Below, piece by piece: positions 44,201 to 58,200 of a DNA stretch of 64,000 nt (the stretch's first letter is position 1; each line of letters opens with the position of its first letter). The position numbers were made by a program, and so were the translations under genes. This DNA comes from Chrysoperla carnea. Its lineage: Eukaryota; Arthropoda; Insecta; Neuroptera; Chrysopidae. The stretch lies in contig NC_058342.1 in NCBI RefSeq assembly GCF_905475395.1, positions 26,012,640-26,076,639 on the forward strand. The letters run 5' to 3'. The notes beneath the pieces were generated by a model, which did not search any database, was not told the origin of the DNA, and saw nothing but the letters and a program-made list of their open reading frames with translations.

Positions 44201-47200
44201 AATTTTTAAAGCTCGTTTTTTTTAAACATTTTGTAAAGGATTCCATGGAATTTCAGTCTCGATCAAATTTTATCATATTGTGAGATTTTATAGATCTTAG
44301 ATCTTGATCCAAAGTTTCAAAGAGCAAGATTATTCTAATTTGTCTGAGTTGAAATGTGAATAATCAATGTGTAAAAGTTTTTGTTAAAGTAGTTCGGCCG
44401 TCAAATGACTAGTCGAGTTAGCAACTAATATATATTCATTGAATTTAAATCTAAGTTATGAATAAAAATAATATTTGTATCACGTAAATGTATTTTAATG
44501 TTTTAAAAATATCGTAAAAGATAAAATTTATACGTCAATTTGACTAGTTTTTTTTATGTTTTCTTTTTGGAAAGCAACGTAAGGTAATGTTTCTTTTGCA
44601 TAAACAGAATCTGTGATAAATTTTTGTTTTGTAGTGTGATCGTGAGTAATTTTTGTTTTAACTCTGTGTCGTGCCCATTGAAACTTTGCCAAGAGATTTA
44701 GGAAAAAATAGACCAAAAAAAATTTCTGTGATAGTGTCTCATTTTTGAACGCAAGGGTTAAAAACTTCAGAACCCAACCAACTCCTTTATAGTCGACAAA
44801 CTCAACCCAACCAACTTGTAATAACAACAATACCCCAGGCCCATAAAGTTTTGGGTCTATTTTTCTGGTTAACGGTTTTTTTGGGCAGACGATCAAAAAT
44901 ACAAGGCTTTTGAATAACAACTAATTACAAAACTTTTTAATAACTAACTGAGTTAATTTTTTTAAGACAAAATTTTGATTTTCGAGATGACCACAAAAAC
45001 TTTCTATTAGAATATTTTATTTATAATTGTTACATAAAAACATTTCAGAACAAGATCTTCTTACACCATGTAAAAAATCGACTATTGATTTTAAACTTAA
45101 TTAAAGCTATCTGTCATCTCAGACATAGGCGTACCCAGAGGGGGCAGTTAGGGAACCTATCCTACTCTTGAATCTAGGGTTATCATTAATTTAATTGGCT
45201 TAAGTATGTATTTATACCAAAAAACTGTTAAATCGATAAAATTTTTAGCCCAAAAATATTCCAATTTTAAATTTTTTGTATTTTTCCGATATAAAAATGT
45301 TGAATGATTCGATTTGAGGTTGATTCGAGGAATCAAATACGACATTCAATGAGTCATTTCAAACTCAACCCAACCAACTCGTAATTACAACAACTCTCCG
45401 GGTCTATAAAATTTGTCTATTTTTTCAAATACGCTTCAAAATCTGCAAATTTTACTTTTAAGACCCAATCCCTAATAAGATTAGAGCGGAATCTATTATT
45501 TTTAAAACCTGATGAAGAAATAATTAAATTTCGAAACGTTCCGTCATATATTTAAAAATATAAGTTTTAAATAATTTTAAAATAATTTTTTAGCTAAATG
45601 TAACGGGATGCGACAGTGCTGAACAAATAACAAAATTATTTCCAAAATGTCGGCCTAGAGCTGATGTGAACCTAAATCCGTTAGTGGTAGTTCGGTCCAC
45701 ATCATCTTCCAATAATGAACACGATGATATGAATACATCACCGCCCACAATGTTGTCACCAGATACTCCGGAACCGTTAATTAGTATACAAGATTTAAAT
45801 GAAGCAGATAGGTAAGTTTTTCACTTTTCTTTGATTTTGTATTCGAATTTTTATGAATTTTATATATTTTTTAAAAATAAATAGCCTTGGCTTTCATCCA
45901 GCTAGGCAAGGCTAATGTAGGCTGTATCGTTTTTTGATTTTAAATAAAAAGTTATTTCGCGTAATCATGCTTGTGCAAACATTTTTGGCCGATTACCATT
46001 TTTTTAGGGGATACAATTATCTTATCTTATTTTACGAAAATTTTATTTTTATTGCAATTTTGTAAGTCGATAATTTGTTCAAAAAGGTTATGTTTCATGT
46101 CAAATCAATCCATAGAAATAATACCATAGAGCTGTATAAACACAGGAAACGTAATAAGTGATTTCTTGACCGCAGTGAGAGAGGTAGAAAGAGATCGAAG
46201 TTGTAGACGTATAAAAGAGACGAAGCCAGCTTTACACGCCTACTTTATCTATCTCTCTTTACGACGATCAACCGTTTGGTGGCGACTTTGTAGCTCTATG
46301 GTATTATTTCTATGAATCAATACGATTATCTTAGGCTTTCATAGGCCGGAAAATATATAGAAGTAATAGAACAACTCGGATTTCAAAAATTATGTTTGTA
46401 CTTGTTCCATAGACTATTAAGAACATTCATCCGCACTAATATCTGCATAGTAACGAAAAATGTTTTATCTGTAACTTGGGGTGGTTTTAATGGGGTTGCA
46501 AACACTTTTAGTTGCTTTTTGACCTCGAATTTATGATTAGCGACTCCGAAAACCTCTGAGAGACGAATTCTGATGTGAAATTTAGAATTTTCAAATTTTT
46601 TTTATCATTATCACTTCTTGGGGTGGTTTTTATGGGGTTGCAACCATCTTCATTTACTTTTTGACGTCGGATTCGTGATCAGCGGTCCCAAAAACCTCTG
46701 AGAGACGATTTGCGAGGTGAAATTTTGAATTTAATGAATTTTATATCTCTATCACTGCTTGGGTAATTTTAAAGGCGTACGAGGTTAAATTTTGATTTTT
46801 TTATCATTGCTACTATTTGGCGGGCTTTGGGGTGGGAAAACTACCCTCATTTTTCGTAACTACGCAGAGGTTAGTGCGGCTAAATATTTCTGAAGGTCTA
46901 AAAAACACGAACAAACAAGAACTTTTGAAATCGGAGCTGTTCCTACACCTTTCCACGTTTAATGGTATTTTCCGGTTTATTTACTGTATTGTATGGTATG
47001 CGAGAAAGGTTTTCGCGAGAAGATCGGGAAGTGGTTAAAGTTTGCGATAGAAGGAAATGGATCGCTTGCGTAAGGGCATTCTCCATCTTGTCAAAAACTT
47101 AGAAAGTACAAAATTTTTTAGTAAAAAATCTATAAGGAAAAAAAGATTTTGCGTCGTGGAAATTTGGTACAGTTGTTAATTAGGTTGTAACAATTTTGTA

Positions 47201-50200
47201 GCGAAAAATCGATTACTCAGAAGGGGGCTTAAACCCTTGTTTGGGGGTTAAAAAGAACCTTTTTTTCTACAAATTGTAGCTGAATTAAGTGTGCACTTTT
47301 TTATACGACTGTATAAGAGTTTAGTCCCAAGTTTGTAACTCTTAGAAATATTGATGCTACGAAAAAATTTTCGATGTTCAAAAAATCACCTAAGTAGCCC
47401 ACTTTCGGTTGTCCGTCTGTCCGTCAACACGATAACTCAAAAACGAAAAGAGATATCAAGCTGAAATTGCTATAGTGTGCTTAGGATGTAAAAAGTGAGG
47501 TTGAGTTCGTAAATAAGCAACATAGGTCAAAGTCTTGGGTCTGTAGGAACCATCTTGTATACCGTTAGAGATAGAACAAACGATTAAATGTAAAAAATGT
47601 TCTTTATAAAAAATAAACAACCTTTGTTTGTAACAGTTTTTCGTAAACATCACTGTTTACCCATGAAGGCACTAATTAGGACAAAAATTTAGTGTCCATT
47701 TTCTCCAAAACTATAAAAGATAGAGAGTTTTTTTTACGTTCGATCAATTTCGGATCTCGAAAGTCGAATAAAAAACGAAAATGTGAAAAATTAGTTCAGC
47801 TACAACTTTTATTTGATTTGTTTTTTATTGGTTGCATAGTTTTTTATAATTTGTAAAAAACTGATATTCTTTAAACCCCCCAAAAAATGATTTAAGCCCT
47901 CTACCATGAATACCCAATTTTTCGGTAGAAAGTTATTACAATCAAATAAACAACTGTACCAAATTTCAAAGAATAAACACTTTTTTTCCTTATTACCATG
48001 ATTGTATTGTAATAATAAATAATATTAATTAAAGAATTAGTAAATTTTTTGAAAACGGGATATAAATTAAATTTATAGCTTTAATTACGTTTAATTAAAT
48101 TGGATTTGTTTGATTGACTTTGATTGAATGCAGTTTTGTTTGATTAATTTTCGTTGAGCTGATTTATTTTTGATTGAACTATATTTGGTTGACCTTGATT
48201 TTGACATTGACATTTTTTTAAATTGATATTTTAAGATAGGCTAAAAGTATTTATCATCAAAAATAATCTAATCCAATTTAATTAAAATCGTTATAGACCG
48301 AGTGATAATGATTGAAATTTTTCCAAAGGTATTTCGGATGCTAATTTTTTCAAACTTAACATCGCTTTTTTTTACCAAATACTTTCCGAGATATTTAATA
48401 TTAAACATGCCAACAAATGCATACGAGTAGGATTAAAACGACAGGAAGTGTATAGAATTTCATAGAATTTTCGATATTAATAAACTTGACATGATATAAT
48501 AAAAGTATCAATGCAATGCGATGATAGATAGTAACTGATTAATATTTGATTTCTGATGATTAATCATTTCTAAAACTGCGTCTCGTCATGAGAGAAATTC
48601 TCATAATTTCTGAAGGATTTAAATATTTAATAAAAAAAAAATGTAGATAGGTTGAAAAAATCTGAAAAATTCATAATTCGAAAATAGATAAAATAGGGTA
48701 CTTTCGGTAGTGAAAAATAAATTATGAAATTTGAAAAAAGTTCAAATTTATGTAAAAATATACTTAAATATTTCGATTTCGAGTCATAAAAGCACATTTT
48801 TCTTTTATAATATTAAAATTAAAAATCGTAATTTTTAAACTGTATATCACGTGACCTAAAACGCGGGCAAGCCTTGATGTGATGTCATATCGGTATGAAC
48901 CATAGACCATCAGTTAGTACAGTGTTCAGCTGGGTATAATATATCCATAGATAATATATATTTATTATAATTAGTTGTCTATGAATATATCTGTCAAAAT
49001 TATTTGTGTTATTTCGTACAGTGATACCCATATTATGCCATCAAATTGGATGCTCGCATTTTTGACAGTTTAAAAAAGGTTTAAAATTGAATTTAAGTTT
49101 TTGGCAAGAAAGCGTGTGTATTTTCCGAAATAAATTTTTGGTGGCTTTTTATTAGCAAAATCAACATTTTGAAGTACTTTTTCAAAAATAGACAAAGTTT
49201 CAATCATATATCATTTGAATAAAAAAAATCATTTAAATCGTGCTTGAGAAAAATACTCTTAAAGCGAGTGCTGATATAAAAATTTGACATGAAATGATCG
49301 TAAAATCATTAGAAATAAATTGAAATAAATGAATAAATTTCTGGGTTAAGAAAACATAATTGTATACCCTAATTGAGTAATGAATGCCTCTGGCGTATGT
49401 CTGACTAGTGCCCATATATATAATTCGCTAGATCTGAAAAATGGAACAAGAGCACTGAAACCCATGCGCAGCCAGAAGATGATCTTGATTTAGATGACGA
49501 TGATGATGAGGTAGATATTGATAATGATGAAGGTATGCAAGAAGATGATGGTCTAGTAGACGAGTTGGGTCTTGGCCCTGAGGAGCTCTCGTCTGAAGAT
49601 GGTGATCTAGATAACACTGATGTTATTGTACTTACCAATAATAAAGGAGGAGCGTATAAGATGCGTGACTCCAGGTACCATCATATAACTCTTCCTGTTT
49701 TTATTTCTCCTATATAAATATATATAGTGATGTGCGCATGGAGCATGTGCATACTCATACATCATGCCGGCCTCGTTCGCCTCTTCATTTTAGTTTTATA
49801 ACCAAAACACAATATTTGTAGCTCCTCTTTCTATTTTTATGCCCTTTTAATTTAGATTTATAAAACATAACCTAAAAGTATTCAATGCATGTGTCATATC
49901 AATGTTTTTTTCCTGAAAACGGAGTAAGCGAGTTGCTTTATTTAATCTTTTTACCTGACTGCCTCAAATGGTGGGTAATATTATCCTTCCATTTCTTTTA
50001 AACGATGTTCCATATTTGAAATGTGCCGCCATTTTGGTGTTTTGTACTATAATGACTTATTTCTAGTCAGAGCACTTGAGGACTATATACGCGCGCATCG
50101 CACACATAATATTTGACATTTGACTGTGAGCACTAAATTGCGACTGTGTATTTTGTTATTTTAGTGATTACTTAGTTCGAATCCAGTAAAAGTCACATAA

Positions 50201-52183
50201 TTTAAAAAAAAATTTATTATAAAAACTTCAGAACCCAACCAACTCCTCTATAGTCAAGAAACTCAACCTAACAAACTCATAATTACAACAATACAGAGTT
50301 ATCAAAAAATAAAATAAAAATATTCAAGACAACAAAAATGAAATAGCTAAAAAAAAAAAAGTTATGTGACTGTCGCTGGATTCGAACTAAGTAATCACTA
50401 AAATAACAAAATACACGCAATTTAGTGCTCATAGCTATTTTATAATCACAGATATGATCATAATTTAAATGTAAAATACTATATATGCCATGCGCGCGCA
50501 TATAGTCCGCAAGTGCTCGGACTAGAAGTAAGTTGATATCAAGTATTTTAGCCAAGTGACAATTGTAAACATCCCGGAAAGAAGGATGTTTCATTTAGGA
50601 TGTTATTTCTAGTAAATTAAAATAGTTCCGGACACGATACCAGTTAGACAATTCCCTGAGTGCCAGTCAATTAAGGAGTATTACTCGTATTGAAGTCAAT
50701 TTCCTAGGTTGTGGAATATCTTTGTTAATCGTCAATCGCAGGTCAATGATATTTTAATGACAATTTGTCGGAGCTTGCTTACTCCGGTTTGTATAATTTA
50801 AATGAGCTCGATGCTCCTATATTAACGCCTAGTATTTTCCTCTTTTCATTATTTATGCGAATTTCACTCTAAATGATATGTGAAAAATGTTGTTAATTTT
50901 CAGGAAAATCTAAAAATGTTGGGAATTATGCATCTTTATATTTGCAAAATAAAATTCATTTTCTTTCTTTTAAACTAATCGAATTTTTTCGCATATCATT
51001 AGGGAATATTTTGTGTACGTAATTTCGAATATATCGGATTTTTAATCTAGGTAGAATATCCGGTGTAGAATAAATTTGTACAATAAGTGTGTTCAGAAAT
51101 TTACATTACAAAACTCTTAGAACGAGATTAATGTCAATGGATTTGAATTAGAATCGATTAAAAGATTTGCCTCATCATACTTGGAAACCAATTTCCTCTT
51201 TTTTTCTCAACTTATTCAGTAAGCGAAAGTTCTGCAGCCAATGATAGAATCTTAACAATTAATCCGCTTAAGTATTATCCACCATTCCTGTGTTTGGAAA
51301 CTCAGAAGAATTTTACCTCTTATATAGCCAGGATTTTGCACCTTTGGGACGCCCATAATTTATGATTCTTATTTGTTCCTGCCAGAATATTTCTATTGAC
51401 AGGTTGAAAAAAATGGAGTTGGGTGGAAAAAGGTTGGAAGTTAATGAAACTTTGGGATGTTTTTCAGGAATGCTTAATTAACATTTTCTCAAGTTTTGGA
51501 CCACAAGAACCCTGTGCGAAAAGAGGAGGGGAGAGAAACGTACAAAATTCTAGACCACCCTTCGGGTTTTCCTCAATATTTTTTTCTCTTACATCTTATG
51601 GCAAAGACTGAACGCCTGGGTCTTGCCACGAAGAGGTGAATTCACTTGAGCTAGCCTTTCTTTGACGAGCTCTCCCATCTGAAATCTGTTGACGTCAAAG
51701 CACTTCTGCTGTTCATTAACAACTCCAAATGGTTCATGGAATAGTGGCCGGAGTTGGGTTAAACCCTTCATCACAACGGATCCTTTGGTCTAAGTGTAGT
51801 TCCATTTTATTTCTCCTGTTATATCCGAATTAGGATGAAATGTATTTGTAATTATGGTTTCTGATAATTAAGGTCGAAATTTTTGTAGTTTTCCCTCCTC
51901 TCCTCTTTTCGCAATGAATCCTGGAGGTCCAAAATTTGAGAAAATGTTAATTAACCATCCCCGAACAACATTTCAAAATTTCATTCGGTTCCGATCTTTT
52001 TCTGTCTGAAACTATCTGTTGACTGTACTAGAATGTAAAATCACAAAACTATCATCAAATCCATTGACAATAATCGAGTTTCAAGAAATAATTCCTCATT
52101 GTAAACCCAAAAATCAAATTTACTTTTAATGTATAGTCTCAATCTCTGTTAGTTTATCTTTTATTTTCATTGTATTTAGTAAA

Positions 52184-52218
<35 letters not shown>

Positions 52219-55200
52219 GAATAAACAAATATTGTATACACATGCGCAATACAAAAAATTTCGCACATCACAACATAATAATTTTGTTTCAAAAGAAGTT
52301 TAAAAGAAGAAAGACAAAAAAAAAACTTTTAGAATTTTCTTTATAGTAAATATTATCAATTTTTCTAAAATCTATCTCTATTAGAATATCTGTTATTTAG
52401 AATTATAAACCACTTCTTTAGAATAGTTAAATTTATATATTTTTTTAAATTATACAGAGTGAGGTATAAAACCAAGTGTTTTTATGTCGGAAAGTACTCA
52501 CTTTACCGTAAGATACGGGAAGAGTGTACAATTTGTTGCAATACACTCCTTAACTCGAAGCATTTCTCTTTTCATTGCCATAATAGACAAAGAATCCGAA
52601 AATTTTATATTTTACAAAAAATTTGTAAAAATAAACAAGTCCGTAAATAGCATAATCTTTTTTGTAGAAAATTAAAAACTCAGACCTGAAAGTGCAATTT
52701 ACGGGCTTGCAAAATTAAAGGTAGTTATAGGAAAACGTTAGAAAAAATTTCGGGAATCGTTTTTTATCTATTACAAAAATGAACCAACCTATCGGGCCAA
52801 TTTTTTTTAAATGTTCAGGAAGGTCCATATATCAAAATTTACATCTAACTTGGTGCCGCTAGAAAATTTGGCCATGGCTATATGCCAAATAGGCCAATTA
52901 TTAGAATCCATTTCTGAGGTGATTTTTGAAAATTTAAAACGTTGAAAATATTAAAGAAAATGGGCCAGAAACGTATGTGGTTTTCAACGAACACGGTGGT
53001 TTTCTTCTATCTATTCTAAATTTTTTTTTTAAAGTTTTAAAATTTCCAAAAATCACCTCAGAAATGGATTCTAATAATTAGCCTATTTGGTCCACAGCAA
53101 TGGCCAAACTTTCTAGCGGCAACGAGTTAGATGTATATTTTAATATATGGACCTTCCTAACAGTAAAAAAAAAATTGGCCCCATAGATCGAAGTACAAAA
53201 AAATTCTTTCTTCTTAAATGATTCGCCTATTTGAGTTAAGAAACGTATTGCAACAAACAGCAGTTCTTTCTCTTTTCTAAAGGTAGAGTATTTTACGCTA
53301 AAAAAAACTTGGATATCATGCCCTACTTTGTATGAAACAGCATGTATTTTGTTTTATTTCTAAACATCATTCTCATCTTCGTAATGTCTCGTATTTGAAA
53401 AGTTTTATAAACAGTGTTTGGTCGTTATTTGAATATATTTATTTGCGAAATATTAACGATCGTATACACAGGTCTGGAAGATCCACGTACTAATTTTGAA
53501 AACACATTTCTCGATAGCAGCGCAGTTTGCTAAATATAGTTGAGTTCATGAAGTTCATCGGATTTAGCCGAACTGAGTGCTCAATATTGAGTCATGTCTA
53601 GTATCAAAAAGAAAATATGGATTTCCGTTTTGTGTGCTGGATACCACGATAGCTAGGTTCGGTCAAAAGCAACCAAATTAACTGGGGATCTGTGTATACG
53701 ATCGCGGCAAAGATACATGTATTTTGAAAAGTAATTAAACGAAATTTTGGATCGTATTCAGAGAAATGCTTTAAGATTGCACTTGTAGAGCTAACGTGGC
53801 CATTATATCAAGCTTAAATAATGAGTCACTTGTATTATATTTCTATGATCTTAATTGTATATAAAGCTTTTTGTTTTTTATGGGTCCGTTGCAATTTTTA
53901 TTATCAATTTTAGCTAATTTCGATTATAGATTTGATAGATGCCGCATTTACAACTGTTGTGTGTGTTAAAGCGGATTTTTGGTGGAGGCCGCCTTAAGCA
54001 GCCGTTCCTGTTTTTTTTAGTCTTCGGAAATCTACTTGAGGCCCTCACAAAAGCTCTTAAAAAAAATTTGTCTATTTCGTTCGACTTTCCTTCTATTTGT
54101 CACTTTTTTTTTTTAGTCCTCGTGAACTTTATTTTTATGTGAAAATACAAAAACTTACTTTAGTAATTTTGCATTTGAGTCACTCCTTCACACTATGATA
54201 AAACACATTCTCTGTTTAAGTAGTGTTTTATTGGATGAATTTTATTTTAAGGAATATATTTTTTATTAATTGATTATTATAAGAGTAGGTTAATTATCTC
54301 GTAAATTAGGCCTCAGATCCAAATTTGGTAAAGAACATTTTCTTCTTTTTTTCTCGGCTTATTCAAGAAGCAAAAGTTCTGCAGTCAATTATAAAAACAC
54401 CCTGTATTGTTTGTAATGTAAAGGCAAAGCTAAATCCTCAAAATTTTTGACTTCGGCGGACGACTGTGTCATTCTTAAAAATAAAAGATGAACTCAAAAA
54501 TTTGATGCAGCGCTCACGCCTTTTTCATGTTTAATTATACTAAATTATAAGTGCTAAAACTGATAATATAAGTTCTAAAAATAATTTAATTTCTTTACTA
54601 ATGTATAACATTTATCATCTTCTTTTCCACTATTAGTATTTCTAATCGTTACCAAGTAAAAACTATATGCTTGAATTTAACCATGTAATTCTAGATAGAT
54701 ATTTGTAACCAATTTTAAAATACATGCATCTTCGTTCGGATGTACAAAATAATCATTTTTCTAAAAATTTGTGATTTGACTAAAGAATTTGATTGCTTTT
54801 TTTTTTTAGGGTAATTGAAATAGCGGGTGGCCGTGAAATATATTCACAAAGTCGTACAAAGGCAGCACGTAAATCACGTTATATTGGTGATTATGCGGAT
54901 AAGAAAAAAGGTGTATGGGATGTACGAACACGTTGTAGTGATTCATTAAAACATAATAATCCACGTGAAGTTACGGAAACCGTATTCTCGACAGAAGTAT
55001 GTTCGGTATGTTAAATACCATATTTTTTTATTTTTGTTAAAGAAATTCGGCCGTCACATGACTAGTAAAGTTAGCAACTAATTTATATTGATTGTATCAC
55101 GTAAATGTTTTTTAATGCTTTAAAAATATCGTAAAAGATAAAATTTATACGTCAATTTGACCAAAGTTTTTTTATGTTTTCTTTTTGGAAAGCACCGTTA

Positions 55201-58200
55201 GGAAATGCTTTTTTATTGCACAAAAAGAATCTGCGATAAATTTTCTTCATGATGAAAATATTTTTGAAGCTCAATCACCGATTAATTTTTGTACAATTTT
55301 CATTATTGTGAGTTCCTCCATAAGGTGCCGTGTTAAAAATCACAAAATTTTAAAATAAAATAATTCGCAATTTTGCCCCGTATGAGGCCTCAAAACTGTG
55401 TTTATTGTGATCAAGGGACCTTGAACTATCATTTTCCGCAAAAAAATGAACATTCTCCGGACTTGCTCAAACAGCCGAACTACTTTAAATTACATTTATA
55501 TAAAATCCGATTGAATCCAACTTGAATGGCCCACTAACCTTAACTTTATACGAGCTCCCTCTTGACAAAGAAAAAATAAAATTGCGTCTTCTTACTTTTG
55601 CAAGCCCAAATGTATCTTTTCAATGGGCTATTGTAGGCCCACAAATTTTCTATTGATTTGTATTCCAAATGATACCTTATGATCAGAGATCTATCACGAA
55701 GAAAGGACCTCGCAAGGAAAATGGCTTTCTGTGAAACTATTTCTAGTCCATCATAAAATGTTCTTTGGATAAATCTTATCAAAAGCTCTCACGGTTACAA
55801 AAATTTTATAAGGAACATTTTTTATATTTAAACTTTTGTTCTATCTCTAACGATTTTCAAGATGAGTCCTACGAACCCATAACAGACGGACATACAGACA
55901 GACAACCGGAAATGGACTAATTGGGTTATTTTATGAACACCTATGTGTTCGTAGTATCAATATTTTTAAGCGTTACAAATTTGGCACTAAACTTGGTATA
56001 CCTAGATATATTTCATATACAAGCTTTTTATCTAAAATTGTCCTGGCGCTCGTACATCCTTAAAACCAAACTAATATACCCTCATTTATTGCAAATATAT
56101 ATAGTGTAATAAAATTAAAGTAAATTAACCACATAAAATGGTTGCAGGTACGACATCAACGACCTAACGTACACTCAAACAATGTATATACAAAAGCAAA
56201 TAGTGTTGTTCCAACAACGGAGGCAACAGTTGTAAGTCCATCCAGACAAATGACTGTTGTATCATGTGGTGAAGTTGTTGTGTTTGATGATATCGGTGAT
56301 AATTGGCAAGGTTTACGACTTGATTTATGTCAAGACAATAATAAACAACAGACACAAGCGCAGCAGCAACAATCGCAACAACAACAAACACAGTCTCAAC
56401 AAATTGTAAAATTACCGTCATCGGAGAGTAATGACCGAGGAACGGAACAATCAAGTAGAGAGGATTCACCGAACGAGACATCACAGTATCATCGAACTAC
56501 GACTGACTTTTTTAAAATCGTTACGTCAGTGTCTGATTTTGATGCTGATTCCTTATCACCGGAACCGAATAACAAAGTTGCTCAAATGATTGGTATGTTA
56601 TCAAATTAAATATTATAATTTTTTATTAAGGTTATACGATCACGATCGAACTATCTGTCTGTCGATCGAACTATCATCTTCATAACATGGGAATTTCTAA
56701 TGATCCTACTTGTAGAGGCTGTATGGAGGATGACGAAATCTATATACATGTTATTTGCACCTGCAGAAATCTGCGGGGTGTTCAGAATGTTCGGGTTCGA
56801 AACCTTGGGATTCAGATTGTTCGGGGCCATCTATCGAAACCTTGGAGCCATCTATCCTGGGAGAGTTCCCGACGGAGAATCTATGGGCTTTCTGTATGTA
56901 GTCTGGCTCCGATAAAATCCTTTAGCTTCATCCGATTTTAATAGCGCCTCCCAAGACGTCTCGTGCTCAGGTGACAAATTGTTCTCAAGGAGGGCACAGA
57001 GGACTCTTGGTCTATGTGCTAGGGACTCACTTGCGGTACCTCTTTTTTATTTTATTGAATAAATCGAACTGAATAGTTGAAAAAAATGAATTCAAAATAT
57101 TGCTAAATTCAAATGAATTCGATTTTGTGTATTTAATTAAAATATTCTAAATTTCTACTTTGTTACAGGTAATCTACCAATTGCTGTATATGAAGGATCA
57201 CCGCGACGTTATGGACCACGGCAACCTGAAACGAATACACAATCAAACCATCCAACATTACCTAGTGCACATAGTTTATTGGCATCACCATCCGTGTATC
57301 CACCACGACCTGGTTTTCCACAACGTGTGGTCACCACACCTAGTGAAAATGAACCACAACAAATGAATTCACCTACCTCAGATGCCGAGAACACAGTACA
57401 TCCAGTAAATTCAACATTTGATTATTTGTATGAATTTTCGGAAACGCGTAAAGTATTGGAGGAATTTTTTAAATGTCCACCAGAGAATGAGAACTCATTG
57501 TTAGAGGAGACGTCATTCCAGGATTTAGATTATGAGTTACATAGACAAGCTGGATCTGGGGATTCAGGTAGTTCCTATGTTGGTCAAAGACTGGCCAAAG
57601 TTCGTGCTGATCAAAATGAATATTTATCACATATGGATTCACCAAGAAAACCTAATGTATCCGATTTTCCAAGAATACAGGTTGGTATTTATTTTAACAA
57701 ATAATGACTTTTTTCGGAGAGGAGCTTGGATCTACGACATCTATGGGGGTAAAATATAATTTATAATGCTAGGATATCGAATTTATTGGCAAAGTTTTCT
57801 AAAAATTTTAACCAAACAGAGTTTTTAATCAAACAGAGACTTAATCTTTTTCTGTATATTTTCTTCCATGCCAGAGGGGTGCAAGTGCATCCCTTTTGTC
57901 TCCCTGGCACCTCCCATGAATATAAATTTTTAAATAAGAATTTGTTTATGTACTGAAATCAATTTTCAAAGGTACTAAAAAAGGTTCTATGTACCCTACT
58001 TGAGAAAAACTTGTCATCCGAAGGTGAGACGTCTGCGGGTAATAGATGTTTTTTAAGCAGATGATACAATTGCATTCTGTCGAGGCCAGACGCCACGCAG
58101 AAGACTCAGCTTCTCCGGCGAGATTTATCCTGGCCTATAGCTTCTCCGTCGGTTTCTGCAGATGCAAATAACCTGATTGAGGTTTCATCGTTCTTCATAC

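Noticed and set aside
44528-44920. 130-codon minus-strand open frame
   Set aside because: It falls across two interspersed repeats with copies elsewhere lacking the frame, and shows no domain.
49405-49638. Ser-rich minus-strand open frame
   Set aside because: It is the antisense of the Asp/Glu-rich exon 3 (GAT/GAA read as Ser/Ile-type codons), not a separate gene.
56164-56484. 106-codon minus-strand open frame, Val/Leu-rich
   Set aside because: It is antisense to the Gln/Thr-rich exon 5 of the large gene; CAA/CAG codons read backwards give Leu/Val-rich frames without stops.
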